This document shows positions 1 to 8,272 of a stretch of DNA of 64,000 nucleotides, in pieces. The notes beneath the pieces were generated by a model, which ran no database searches, was not told where the DNA came from, and worked only from the letters and a program-made list of their open reading frames with translations. Source of the DNA: an uncultured bacterium (GTDB taxonomy: Bacteria; Bacteroidota; Ignavibacteria; Kapaibacteriales; UBA4661); assembly GCA_937899715.1 (NCBI GenBank), contig CALCNX010000084.1, forward strand, positions 124,001-188,000, written 5' to 3'. Each line of letters opens with the position of its first letter. Positions within the stretch are counted from its first letter, which is position 1. The position numbers and the translations under genes were made by a program.

Positions 1-631
1 GCTGTTTGCGGAATGGGAAGCCAAATTCTTTAAGAAGCGCATATGCCTCTTCATCTGTCTGCGCTGTGGTTACGAATGTAATATCCATACCACGAATTTT
101 TGATACTTTATCAACATCAATTTCAGGGAAAATAATCTGCTCTTTGATACCCATTGAGTAGTTTCCTCGTCCATCGAAGGATTTATCCGAAAGACCACGG
201 AAGTCTCTAATACGGGGAGCAACGATATTAATAAAGCGATCAAGAAACTCGTACATATGAGCGCGACGGAGCGTGACGCGGCAGCCAATTGGCTGATTTA
301 CACGCAATTTGAAGTTTGAGATAGCCTCTTTTGCCAGTGTAACGGCAGGGCGCTGACCGGTTATTAATTCCATTTCCGTAATCGCAGATTGCATGATTTT
401 TTGGTCTTGCGTGGCAGCACCAACACCCATATTAATCACGATTTTATGCAATTTTGGTACTTGCATCACGGAACTGTAATTGAATTTCTTCATTAGTGCC
501 GGAGCAACGTTTTCTTTATAGACAGAAGCCAGACGCGCATTGGGCGCTTTAGGTGCATTCTCCGGCAATCGTCCACCCTCAAGAGTGAATTCTGTCTTTT
601 TTGTTTTGACTGGTGTTTGCTGCTTTGCCAT
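1..631 (-). CDS. rplE: 50S ribosomal protein L5 (partial, C-terminus cut by window edge)
   Basis: L5 binds 5S rRNA and helix 84 of 23S rRNA in the central protuberance. The reading frame runs open from the ATG at 629-631 to the window edge (about 210 codons). It shows the L5 core KIVINMGVG, then GQRPAVTLAK, the conserved GCRVTLRRAHMYEFLDR segment and the family ending near GFPFRKQ, so only a few residues can be missing. The first ~40 residues (rich in K, T, P) form an N-terminal extension before the usual L5 start. It is the last spc-cluster gene visible, 87 bases behind rplX. Confidence 0.95.
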   Translation of the reverse strand, partial: MAKQQTPVKTKKTEFTLEGGRLPENAPKAPNARLASVYKENVAPALMKKFNYSSVMQVPKLHKIVINMGVGAATQDQKIMQSAITEMELITGQRPAVTLAKEAISNFKLRVNQPIGCRVTLRRAHMYEFLDRFINIVAPRIRDFRGLSDKSFDGRGNYSMGIKEQIIFPEIDVDKVSKIRGMDITFVTTAQTDEEAYALLKEFGFPFRKQ

Positions 632-718
632 TGCTATTATTATTCAAGAAGTAGATAGTTTCTGACTGAAGAGATACATTAAAACTAGAGAGATACAAAA
701 AAGCATCAAATCTAAGTG

Positions 719-1039
719 TTAGACCTCTTCGCCAGTGGTTCTAGCGATACGAGCTTTGCTTTTTTCTCCATTTTGCTCAACTATTTTTACGCCAAGCCGT
801 GTTGGATTACCAGCACCATCAAGGAGCATTACATTTGAGTAATGGATTGGCATTTCTCGCTCAATAATTTGTCCTTGCTGAGCATTGGGCGTAGGTCGCA
901 TATGACGTTTCCGCACATTAATACCTTCAACAACAACGCGCATTTTTTCAGGAAGAATTTCAAGAACTCGACCTTCTTTGCCTTTATCATTACCGGCGAG
1001 AATGCGGACGGTATCGCCTTTTTTAATTTTGAGTTTCAT
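719..1039 (-). CDS. rplX: 50S ribosomal protein L24
   Basis: L24 is an early 23S rRNA-binding assembly protein at the exit-tunnel rim. The KOW motif is at the N-terminus (KKGDTVRILAGNDKGKEGRV), followed by NVRKRHMRPTP, and the length is 106 aa, normal for the family. I start at the ATG at 1037-1039 (MKLKIKKGD). The frame stays open for ten further codons up to an upstream ATG at 1069, but those residues are hydrophobic and not part of the family. It lies between rplN and rplE in the usual spc order. Confidence 0.95.
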   Translation of the reverse strand: MKLKIKKGDTVRILAGNDKGKEGRVLEILPEKMRVVVEGINVRKRHMRPTPNAQQGQIIEREMPIHYSNVMLLDGAGNPTRLGVKIVEQNGEKSKARIARTTGEEV

Positions 1040-1112
1040 AGCAGTATGAAAGAAAAATATCTTCGTCAAATTCTTTGTAGTGTAACTCTAAGCCACATCT
1101 CTAGCGAGTATT

Positions 1113-1481
1113 TTAGAGTACTTCCGGTGCAAGAGATACAATTTTCATAAAACTCTTATCTCGTAGTTCACGAGCAACCGGTCCAAAAATACGAGTACCA
1201 CGCGGTTCACCTTGAGTATTCAAAAGCACAGCAGCATTTTCGTCGAAGCGAATATACGAACCGTCTTTGCGGCGAATCTCTTTTTTGGTACGAACGATGA
1301 CAGCACGAGATTTATCACCCTTTTTTACCCCAGCGTTTGGGATTGCATCTTTCACAGACACAACAATAATATCTCCAATGCCGGCATAACGCTTTTCGTG
1401 CCCGCCCAAGACGCGGATACAACGTACTCTTCTTGCGCCGGAATTATCGGCAACTACGAGGTTTGTTTCTTCTTGAATCAT
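1113..1481 (-). CDS. rplN: 50S ribosomal protein L14
   Basis: L14 sits at the subunit interface (bridge B8) and contacts 16S rRNA. The protein is 122 aa, the standard length, and opens with MIQEETNLVVADNSGAR, which together with VKKGDKSRAVIVRTKKEIRR is diagnostic. The gene follows rpsQ by about 50 bases and precedes rplX. Nothing is unusual. Confidence 0.97.
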   Translation of the reverse strand: MIQEETNLVVADNSGARRVRCIRVLGGHEKRYAGIGDIIVVSVKDAIPNAGVKKGDKSRAVIVRTKKEIRRKDGSYIRFDENAAVLLNTQGEPRGTRIFGPVARELRDKSFMKIVSLAPEVL

Positions 1482-1531
1482 CGCTAGAATTCGCTCACTT
1501 TCTTAGTGAAAAGTTGTCACAGTAAAAATAG

Positions 1532-1822
1532 TTACTTCGCACGCTCAAGTACTTCAACCAATCTCCAGCGCTTGTGAGCACTGAGAGGACGGGTTTCCAT
1601 AATCCGAACTGTATCACCTTCATTGCAGGTATTTTCAGCATCGTGGGTCATGAACTTGGTCGTCTTTTTGAAGTACTTCTTGTAGAGCGGGTGCGCTACT
1701 TGACGTTCAACAGCGACAATGATTGTTTTGTCCATTTTCTTGGCGCTAACAACCTTACCGATTTTTACTTTGCGTCTTCCGCGCTGAGGCTGTGTTTGTA
1801 TCGTTTCCATAGTGGAATCCAT
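1532..1822 (-). CDS. rpsQ: 30S ribosomal protein S17
   Basis: S17 is a primary 16S rRNA-binding protein. The OB-fold signature is visible (GKVVSAKKMDKTIIVAVE, then HDAENTCNEGDTVRIMETRPLS). At 96 aa it has a ~15-residue N-terminal extension, and a second ATG four codons in (1810) is an alternative start. Spacing to rpmC upstream is 12 bases, so the two are probably translated together. Confidence 0.95.
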   Translation of the reverse strand: MDSTMETIQTQPQRGRRKVKIGKVVSAKKMDKTIIVAVERQVAHPLYKKYFKKTTKFMTHDAENTCNEGDTVRIMETRPLSAHKRWRLVEVLERAK

Positions 1823-1834
1823 TTGTCTTAATCG

Positions 1835-2038
1835 TTATTTTGAACGTTGGCGCTCACCAATAATGGTGTTGATGCGAGCAATATCTCTGCGAAGTGTTGC
1901 CAAATATGCCGTGTTTTCAAGTTCACCAAGAGTCTTTTTGAAGCGTAGGTTTGTCAAGGTTTCTTGAGAATCTTTGAGATTCATTGCGAGGTCTGCGTCA
2001 TTTAATTTGCGCAAGTCTTCGGGTTTACGAGCTTTCAT
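1835..2038 (-). CDS. rpmC: 50S ribosomal protein L29
   Basis: L29 binds 23S rRNA near the exit tunnel and is part of the SRP/trigger-factor docking area. The 67-aa two-helix hairpin is typical (LRKLNDADLAMNLKDSQETL, TLRRDIARINTIIGER). The start has a good ribosome-binding site, AAAGGAG, about ten bases upstream of the ATG. Only 14 bases separate it from rplP. Confidence 0.95.
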   Translation of the reverse strand: MKARKPEDLRKLNDADLAMNLKDSQETLTNLRFKKTLGELENTAYLATLRRDIARINTIIGERQRSK

Positions 2039-2052
2039 TATTTCTTGCTCCT

Positions 2053-2478
2053 TTAGTGATGCTCTTGCGCATCAACGCGTGTTACAAATTTCGTTTTTAT
2101 CGGCAATTTGTGCGACGCAAGGCGCATTGCCTCCATTGCTTTTTCCTTTGGCACACCGTCAAGCTCGAAGAGAATACGACCGGGTTTGATAACAGCAACG
2201 TAGTATTCAGTACTACCTTTACCGGAACCCATTCGTACTTCGGCTGGCTTCTTAGTATATGGTTTGTCAGGAAAAATTCTAATCCAGACCTTACCGTCTC
2301 GACGGAGGTAACGGTTAATCGCAATACGCGCCGATTCAATTTGACGATTAGTAATCCAAGCCGGTTCAAGCGCTTTCAAACCAAAAGTACCGAAAGCGAC
2401 TTGCGAACCACGAAATGCTTTACCTTTCATCCTACCGCGCTGTGTTTTGCGATACTTAACTCTTTTTGGTAGCAGCAT
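2053..2478 (-). CDS. rplP: 50S ribosomal protein L16
   Basis: L16 lies near the A site and the peptidyl-transferase centre. The protein is 141 aa. The family opening MLLPKRVKYRKTQRGRMKG, the central PDKPYTKKPAEVRMGSGKG and the end ASHKLPIKTKFV are all present. It is in standard S10-operon order behind rpsC. Confidence 0.97.
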   Translation of the reverse strand: MLLPKRVKYRKTQRGRMKGKAFRGSQVAFGTFGLKALEPAWITNRQIESARIAINRYLRRDGKVWIRIFPDKPYTKKPAEVRMGSGKGSTEYYVAVIKPGRILFELDGVPKEKAMEAMRLASHKLPIKTKFVTRVDAQEHH

Positions 2479-2559
2479 GATATTTCCTTAATTGCTGTTT
2501 GATGCGTTATTGCTGATTTCAAACGCTTACTCAGTCAATGAATGTCTGATTGACGAGAA

Positions 2560-3249
2560 TTAGCGTGATGATTTGGGATTTCCGCTTGGCGTAGCAGGCT
2601 TTTCTTGATACATTGAAGCGCTACCACCTAATACTTCGCCCAGACAAATCCATACTTTAATGCCAATTGCGCCATAGATAGTCTGTGCAGTGCCGGTTGC
2701 GTAGTCAATGTTTGCTCGAAGCGTGTGCAAAGGTACACGACCTTCACGATACTTCTCCATGCGAGACATATCTGCACCACCCAAGCGCCCGTTGCATACA
2801 ATGCGGACACCTTCTGCACCCATACGCATAGCAGCACTTACACCCTGCTTCATCGCACGTCGATACGATATACGACCTTCAAGCTGTTGAGCAATAGTAT
2901 CCGCAACAAGCTGGGCATCAATTTCCGGACGCTTGATTTCACTTATAAGAATCTTTACTTCTTTTGAAGTAATTTTTTTAAGTTCTTCCTCAAGCTGAGC
3001 GATTTCTTTACCGGAGCGCCCAATCACAACACCAGGGCGCGACGTCTTAATTGTAAGACGGATTTGCTTTGGCGTACGCTCAACAATAATGCGCGAAATA
3101 CCAGCTTTTTTTAAGCGCTCATGAAGATACTTGCGTACCATCATATCTTCGGACAACTTACTGGCGAAGTTTTTCTCATCAAACCAGTTTGCATCCCAAG
3201 CGCGGATGATTCCAAGACGGAAACCAATGGGGTTAGTTTTCTGACCCAA
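2560..3249 (-). CDS. rpsC: 30S ribosomal protein S3
   Basis: S3 lines the mRNA entry tunnel. The 229-aa protein has the KH type-2 domain with RPGVVIGRSGKEI, and the C-terminal S3 domain with MRMGAEGVRIVCNGRLGGADMSR. It starts with TTG (3247-3249), giving the canonical MGQKTNPIGFRLG, and a TAGGAG ribosome-binding site lies about eight bases upstream. No in-frame ATG fits the family start. It ends in a short Pro/Lys/Ser tail. Confidence 0.96.
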   Translation of the reverse strand: MGQKTNPIGFRLGIIRAWDANWFDEKNFASKLSEDMMVRKYLHERLKKAGISRIIVERTPKQIRLTIKTSRPGVVIGRSGKEIAQLEEELKKITSKEVKILISEIKRPEIDAQLVADTIAQQLEGRISYRRAMKQGVSAAMRMGAEGVRIVCNGRLGGADMSRMEKYREGRVPLHTLRANIDYATGTAQTIYGAIGIKVWICLGEVLGGSASMYQEKPATPSGNPKSSR

Positions 3250-3286
3250 GGCTAATCTCCTAATCGAAATTGTACGTTGTGAATAA

Positions 3287-3640
3287 TTAGCTTACGGATT
3301 GAACGACGATTGTCAAGTGGTTCATACGCTTACGAATACGGTAAGCACGACCCATCGGAGCAGGACTGATGCGTCGCAGCATCGGACCGCCGTTCACAAA
3401 CGCGCCTGTTACTGTCGCGCCTTCCATATCGAAACGAGCATTTTGATGCTTGTCTTCAAGATTTGCGTAAGCGGAACGCAGGACAAACTCTGCATCGCGC
3501 GCCGCGTGTTTTGGGTTGAATTTTAGCAACGACATTGCCTCAGCGACACTTTTGCCGCGAATCATATCAATAACAAGACGCATTTTGCGAGGTGATCCTG
3601 GCAGAAAACGCTTGGTTGCTTTTGCTTCAAACTTTTGCAT
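3287..3640 (-). CDS. rplV: 50S ribosomal protein L22
   Basis: L22 binds all six domains of 23S rRNA and its hairpin lines the exit tunnel. The length is 117 aa. FLPGSPRKMRLVIDMIRGKSV and the C-terminal RRISPAPMGRAYRIRKRMNHLTIVV (the beta-hairpin and following strand) match the family. An AAAGG ribosome-binding site precedes the ATG. It lies between rpsS and rpsC as usual. Confidence 0.97.
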   Translation of the reverse strand: MQKFEAKATKRFLPGSPRKMRLVIDMIRGKSVAEAMSLLKFNPKHAARDAEFVLRSAYANLEDKHQNARFDMEGATVTGAFVNGGPMLRRISPAPMGRAYRIRKRMNHLTIVVQSVS

Positions 3641-3660
3641 TGGTGTAACCTTTGGAAAAA

Positions 3661-3942
3661 TTATTTGCCTTTAAGATCTTTTCTGTTGCCTGCATGACCT
3701 TTATAGGTACGTGTTGGTGCGAACTCGCCCAGTTTATGACCAACCATATTTTCTGTCACATAGACCGGAATAAATTTATTTCCGTTATGTACAGCAAATG
3801 TATGACCGACAAATTCCGGCGCGATAGTCGAAGCGCGTGACCACGTTTTGACAACAACTTTTTTGTTGGACGCATTAAGGGCAGTAATTTTTTTTGCCAA
3901 TTTAATGCTAATAAAGGGTCCTTTTTTAAGCGAACGTGCCAT
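3661..3942 (-). CDS. rpsS: 30S ribosomal protein S19
   Basis: S19 sits in the head of the 30S subunit with S13 and contacts 23S rRNA. The 93-aa protein starts MARSLKKGPFI and has the conserved VVKTWSRASTIAPEFVGHTF, NGNKFIPVYVTENMVGHKLGEF and PTRTYKGHAG blocks. It follows rplB by 34 bases. Confidence 0.97.
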   Translation of the reverse strand: MARSLKKGPFISIKLAKKITALNASNKKVVVKTWSRASTIAPEFVGHTFAVHNGNKFIPVYVTENMVGHKLGEFAPTRTYKGHAGNRKDLKGK

Positions 3943-3976
3943 TGTACTTTAATTCTAAAGTGTTACGTGGTTGGAA

Positions 3977-4813
<837 letters not shown>

Positions 4814-4897
4814 AATTCTAAGTTCAGTAAAGCGAATCTTGATTGAAACAAAATTCGGATATAAAAGCGAAGATTCTAGATGAAAACGATAGCAAGA

Positions 4898-5191
4898 TTA
4901 CTCGCCAGCGCCAGTTCCTATGTCAATAGCTTGACCAGTTTTTAGAGTAACATACGCTTTTTTACGAGCGGCTGTTTTTCCAGCAAACCGACCACGCTTT
5001 GTAAATTGTACAGTTCGCTTTGGGCGTACTCGGATGGTACGTATGCTAATGACATCTACAGTAAACTGGGCTTCGATCGCTTTACGAATCTCAATTTTGT
5101 TTGCTTTTAAGTCAACCTCAAAAGCATACTGACGAGAAGTGTTTAACTTCGTAGCTTTTTCGGTAATAATTGGTCGTTTTAGAACTTGCAT
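4898..5191 (-). CDS. rplW: 50S ribosomal protein L23
   Basis: L23 is a ribosome exit-site protein that docks trigger factor and SRP. The 97-aa protein shows VLKRPIITEKAT at the start and the extended basic loop RTIRVRPKRTVQFTKRGRFAGK. It follows rplD by 23 bases in normal S10-operon order. Confidence 0.96.
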   Translation of the reverse strand: MQVLKRPIITEKATKLNTSRQYAFEVDLKANKIEIRKAIEAQFTVDVISIRTIRVRPKRTVQFTKRGRFAGKTAARKKAYVTLKTGQAIDIGTGAGE

Positions 5192-5214
5192 CGTAGTTTC
5201 CTCGTAATTGACCT

Positions 5215-5841
5215 TTACTCTGCAAAGGTTTTAATAAGTACATCCACCGCGCTTTTATGAACAAGAATTTTCTTGTTGCTCAGGATGTCATAGGTTGAGA
5301 TTTTGTCAGCAACTTGTGTCGTAAGACGCTCAATATTGCGCGAGGACAAATAGATATTGTCGTCGTTAGCGGGAAGCAGATGCAATACTTTTTGTCCCGT
5401 CAGACTTAGCGCAGAAAGTACATCAACCATCTGTTTCGTCTTGATCGAACCAAAATTCAGGTCTTCTATTACAACAAAGTTATTTTCACGAACGCGCAAC
5501 GTTAGTGCGGATTTTCTAGCAAGACGTACAACTTTCTTCGGCAATTTAACCGAATACTTATGTGGACGTGGACCGAAAACCGTGCCACCACCAACCCAAA
5601 GCGGAGAGCGCGTTGAACCGGAGCGGGCAGTTCCGCGACCTTTTTGCCGCCACGGCTTTTTACCGCCGCCAGAAACTTCGGCTTTCTCTTTTGTTTTGTG
5701 TGTACCCTGTCTCTGATGCGCCAAATATTGGCGTACCGCAAGGTACATCGCATGTTCATGAGGCTCAATGTTAAAAATCGAATCCGGTAGATCTACTTGA
5801 CCGGCGACTTTACCATCTTTTGAAAAGATGTCAGCTTTCAT
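5215..5841 (-). CDS. rplD: 50S ribosomal protein L4
   Basis: L4 is an assembly protein whose loop reaches the exit tunnel; in enterobacteria it also represses its own operon. The 208-aa sequence has the diagnostic KPWRQKGRGTARSGSTRSPLWVGGG loop. It also has the C-terminal Rossmann-like fold (DVLSALSLTGQKVLHLLPAND, NKKILVHKSAVDVL). No leader hairpin comparable to the E. coli S10 attenuator could be assigned. Confidence 0.96.
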   Translation of the reverse strand: MKADIFSKDGKVAGQVDLPDSIFNIEPHEHAMYLAVRQYLAHQRQGTHKTKEKAEVSGGGKKPWRQKGRGTARSGSTRSPLWVGGGTVFGPRPHKYSVKLPKKVVRLARKSALTLRVRENNFVVIEDLNFGSIKTKQMVDVLSALSLTGQKVLHLLPANDDNIYLSSRNIERLTTQVADKISTYDILSNKKILVHKSAVDVLIKTFAE

Positions 5842-5903
5842 AGTGAAATTTCCTTCAAGGGAGTCTTGTACAACTCACTTAGAGAGTTAATCTATCGTAA
5901 TCG

Positions 5904-6524
5904 TTAAATCTTGACAATCTCAACTATTGAGTTCGGCGCACCAGGTATGCTGCCCTTAACAATAAGAAGATTTGACTCTGGTACAATACGCAGCACTTTA
6001 AGATTGCGTACCGTGATTCGCTCACCACCCATTCGCCCAGCCATACGCATTCCCTTAAAAACACGGGAAGGATACGAGGACGAACCGATTGAACCGGGGG
6101 CGCGAGGACGATCAGACTGTCCGTGTGTTGTCATGCCAATACCACCAAAATGGTGACGCTTAACAACACCTTGAAAGCCGCGACCTTTTGAATCACCAGA
6201 AACTTTAATTTTGTCTCCTACGGCAAAGTCCGCTACGGTTATCTCGTCGCCTACTTTGACTTGCTTTCGTATATTGCGAAACTCACGGAGATATCGCTTG
6301 AATTCTACTTTTGCCTTTGCGAAATGTCCCGCAAGAGGCTTATTTACTTTACGAGCCGGAATCTGACCAAAGCCAATTTGTACGGACTCATAACCGTCGT
6401 TTTCTTTCGTGCGGACTTGCACGACTGGACAAGGACCGGCTTCAATAACTGTGCAAGGGATGTAATCGCCTGCTTCTGTAAAGATGCTTGTCATGCCGAT
6501 TTTTCTGCCGAGTAATACGCTCAT
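5904..6524 (-). CDS. rplC: 50S ribosomal protein L3
   Basis: L3 is an assembly initiator for the 50S subunit and its loop reaches the peptidyl-transferase centre. The 206-aa protein starts LLGRKIGMTSIFTEAGD. It carries the GDSKGRGFQGVVKRHHFGGIGMTTHGQSD segment with the conserved basic patch. The C-terminal GRMGGERITVRNLKVLRI block matches the family. Confidence 0.97.
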   Translation of the reverse strand: MSVLLGRKIGMTSIFTEAGDYIPCTVIEAGPCPVVQVRTKENDGYESVQIGFGQIPARKVNKPLAGHFAKAKVEFKRYLREFRNIRKQVKVGDEITVADFAVGDKIKVSGDSKGRGFQGVVKRHHFGGIGMTTHGQSDRPRAPGSIGSSSYPSRVFKGMRMAGRMGGERITVRNLKVLRIVPESNLLIVKGSIPGAPNSIVEIVKI

Positions 6525-6538
6525 TATTGTTTGGCTCC

Positions 6539-6847
6539 TTAGACTTTGATTTCAACATCTACGCCGGCAGGTAGCTCCAAGCGCATGAGGGAATCCACTG
6601 TTTTAGGCGTGGAGTTCAGAATATCTATAAGACGCTTATGAGTGCGTGATTCAAACTGCTCACGCGATTTTTTGTCAACGTGAGGAGAACGCAGGACGGT
6701 ATAAATTTGCTTCTCAGTCGGGAGCGGAATCGGTCCGGAAATCACGGCACCGGTTTGCTTCACTGTGCGAATAATTCGCTCTGCCGACTTGTCAATCAAA
6801 TTGTGGTCGTAGGACTTCAGCTTTATGCGGATTTTCTGACGTGCCAC
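6539..6847 (-). CDS. rpsJ: 30S ribosomal protein S10
   Basis: S10 is part of the 30S head and is also NusE in antitermination complexes. The 102-aa protein shows IRIKLKSYDHNLIDKSAERI and GPIPLPTEKQIYTVLRSPHVDKKSREQFE. It is separated from tuf by 148 bases that contain an AT-rich hairpin (see 6913-6953), so it may be less strictly coupled to the str genes than its neighbours. Confidence 0.97.
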   Translation of the reverse strand: MARQKIRIKLKSYDHNLIDKSAERIIRTVKQTGAVISGPIPLPTEKQIYTVLRSPHVDKKSREQFESRTHKRLIDILNSTPKTVDSLMRLELPAGVDVEIKV

Positions 6848-6912
6848 TTGTGTGCCTCTTTCAGTGAAACCTTGTAATGCGAATTTGTTTGTTTTATTTT
6901 GAAGGCTTGCTT

Positions 6913-6953
6913 AAAACGGCTTTATATTTTTATTAAAATTTACAAAGCCGCTT
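6913..6953 (-). terminator. possible attenuator/weak terminator between tuf and rpsJ
   Basis: On the minus strand a 7-bp stem (CGGCTTT paired with AAAGCCG, 6917-6923 and 6944-6950) closes an AT-rich loop and is followed by TTTTAAG. It lies in the only long gap of the str-S10 junction. The stem is short, so this may be partial termination, an mRNA processing site, or chance. Confidence 0.35.
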
Positions 6954-6995
6954 TAGCAACCAGATTTCCACTCCTTAATAAGGGAGCGATAAATT

Positions 6996-8204
6996 TTATT
7001 GGAGAATTTTCGTTACAACGCCGGAACCTACTGTACGCCCACCCTCGCGAATAGCGAAGCGAAGTCCTTCTTCCATAGCGATTGTCGTGATAAGCTCAAT
7101 GCTAAGGTTGTCAAGGTTGTCGCCAGGCATAACCATTTCAGTTCCATCAGGAAGAGTAGCTACCCCTGTAACGTCTGTTGTACGGAAGTAGAACTGAGGG
7201 CGATAACCATTAAAGAACGGAGTATGACGACCACCTTCTTCTTTTGAAAGAACGTACACTTGAGCCGTAAACTTTTTGTGCGGCGTAATCGAGCCGGGCT
7301 TTGCAAGAACCATTCCACGTTCAAGTTCGTTTTTATCAACCCCACGAAGGAGAAGACCTACGTTATCACCAGCTTGACCTTCATCAAGAAGTTTACGGAA
7401 CATTTCAATGCCCGTAACAAATGTCTTTTTATTCAAGCCTAGACCAATGATTTCAACTTCTTCGTTGACTTTCACGATACCACGCTCAATACGCCCGGTA
7501 CCTACTGTACCACGCCCGGTAATAGAGAACACGTCTTCAATCGGCATCAGGAATGGCTTATCAACTGCACGCTCAGGCATTGGGATATAGCTATCTACGG
7601 CATCCATAAGATCGTAGATGCACTTTAGACGCTCATCATCAACTTTAACCGCAGGGTCAGCACCAGCATCAAGAGCTTTAAGCGCGGAGCCTTTTACGAT
7701 AGGCGTATCATCGCCAGGGAAGTTGTAGCGACTGAGAAGCTCACGAATCTCCATCTCAACAAGCTCAACAAGCTCAGGATCTGCAATGTCAATTTTATTC
7801 ATGAACACTACAATACGAGGCACACCTACTTGGCGAGCCAACAAGATATGCTCACGCGTTTGCGGCATTGGTCCGTCGGTAGCGGCAACTACAAGAATCG
7901 CACCGTCCATTTGAGCAGCACCCGTAATCATGTTTTTCACATAATCAGCATGACCGGGACAATCAACGTGCGCATAGTGACGCTTTTCTGTTTCGTATTC
8001 AACGTGTGCAGTAGCAATGGTAATTCCACGTGCCTTCTCTTCGGGCGCGTTATCAATCGAATCATAGCCACGGAATTGTGCATTACCTTTTTTTGCAAGA
8101 CCCGCAGTAATAGCAGCCGTCAAAGTTGTCTTACCGTGGTCAACGTGCCCGATTGTACCGACGTTTACGTGCGGTTTATTGCGCTCGAATTTCTCTTTAG
8201 CCAT
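6996..8204 (-). CDS. tuf: Elongation factor Tu
   Basis: EF-Tu delivers aminoacyl-tRNA to the ribosomal A site in a GTP-dependent way. The 402-aa protein has all GTPase motifs: GHVDHGKTT (residues 19-27), the switch I RGITI, DCPGHADYV, NKID (about 136) and GSALKAL. These are followed by the two beta-barrel domains. It is slightly longer than the common 394-396 aa, the excess being in the linker after SALKALDAGADP. Only one tuf is seen in the window. It lies 68 bases downstream of fusA. Confidence 0.98.
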   Translation of the reverse strand: MAKEKFERNKPHVNVGTIGHVDHGKTTLTAAITAGLAKKGNAQFRGYDSIDNAPEEKARGITIATAHVEYETEKRHYAHVDCPGHADYVKNMITGAAQMDGAILVVAATDGPMPQTREHILLARQVGVPRIVVFMNKIDIADPELVELVEMEIRELLSRYNFPGDDTPIVKGSALKALDAGADPAVKVDDERLKCIYDLMDAVDSYIPMPERAVDKPFLMPIEDVFSITGRGTVGTGRIERGIVKVNEEVEIIGLGLNKKTFVTGIEMFRKLLDEGQAGDNVGLLLRGVDKNELERGMVLAKPGSITPHKKFTAQVYVLSKEEGGRHTPFFNGYRPQFYFRTTDVTGVATLPDGTEMVMPGDNLDNLSIELITTIAMEEGLRFAIREGGRTVGSGVVTKILQ

Positions 8205-8272
8205 TGTAGTAGCTCCTCAATGCAGTGAAAAATTGTGAAAGAGATAAAGTGTATTTGAGATTGTTTCTAGTT

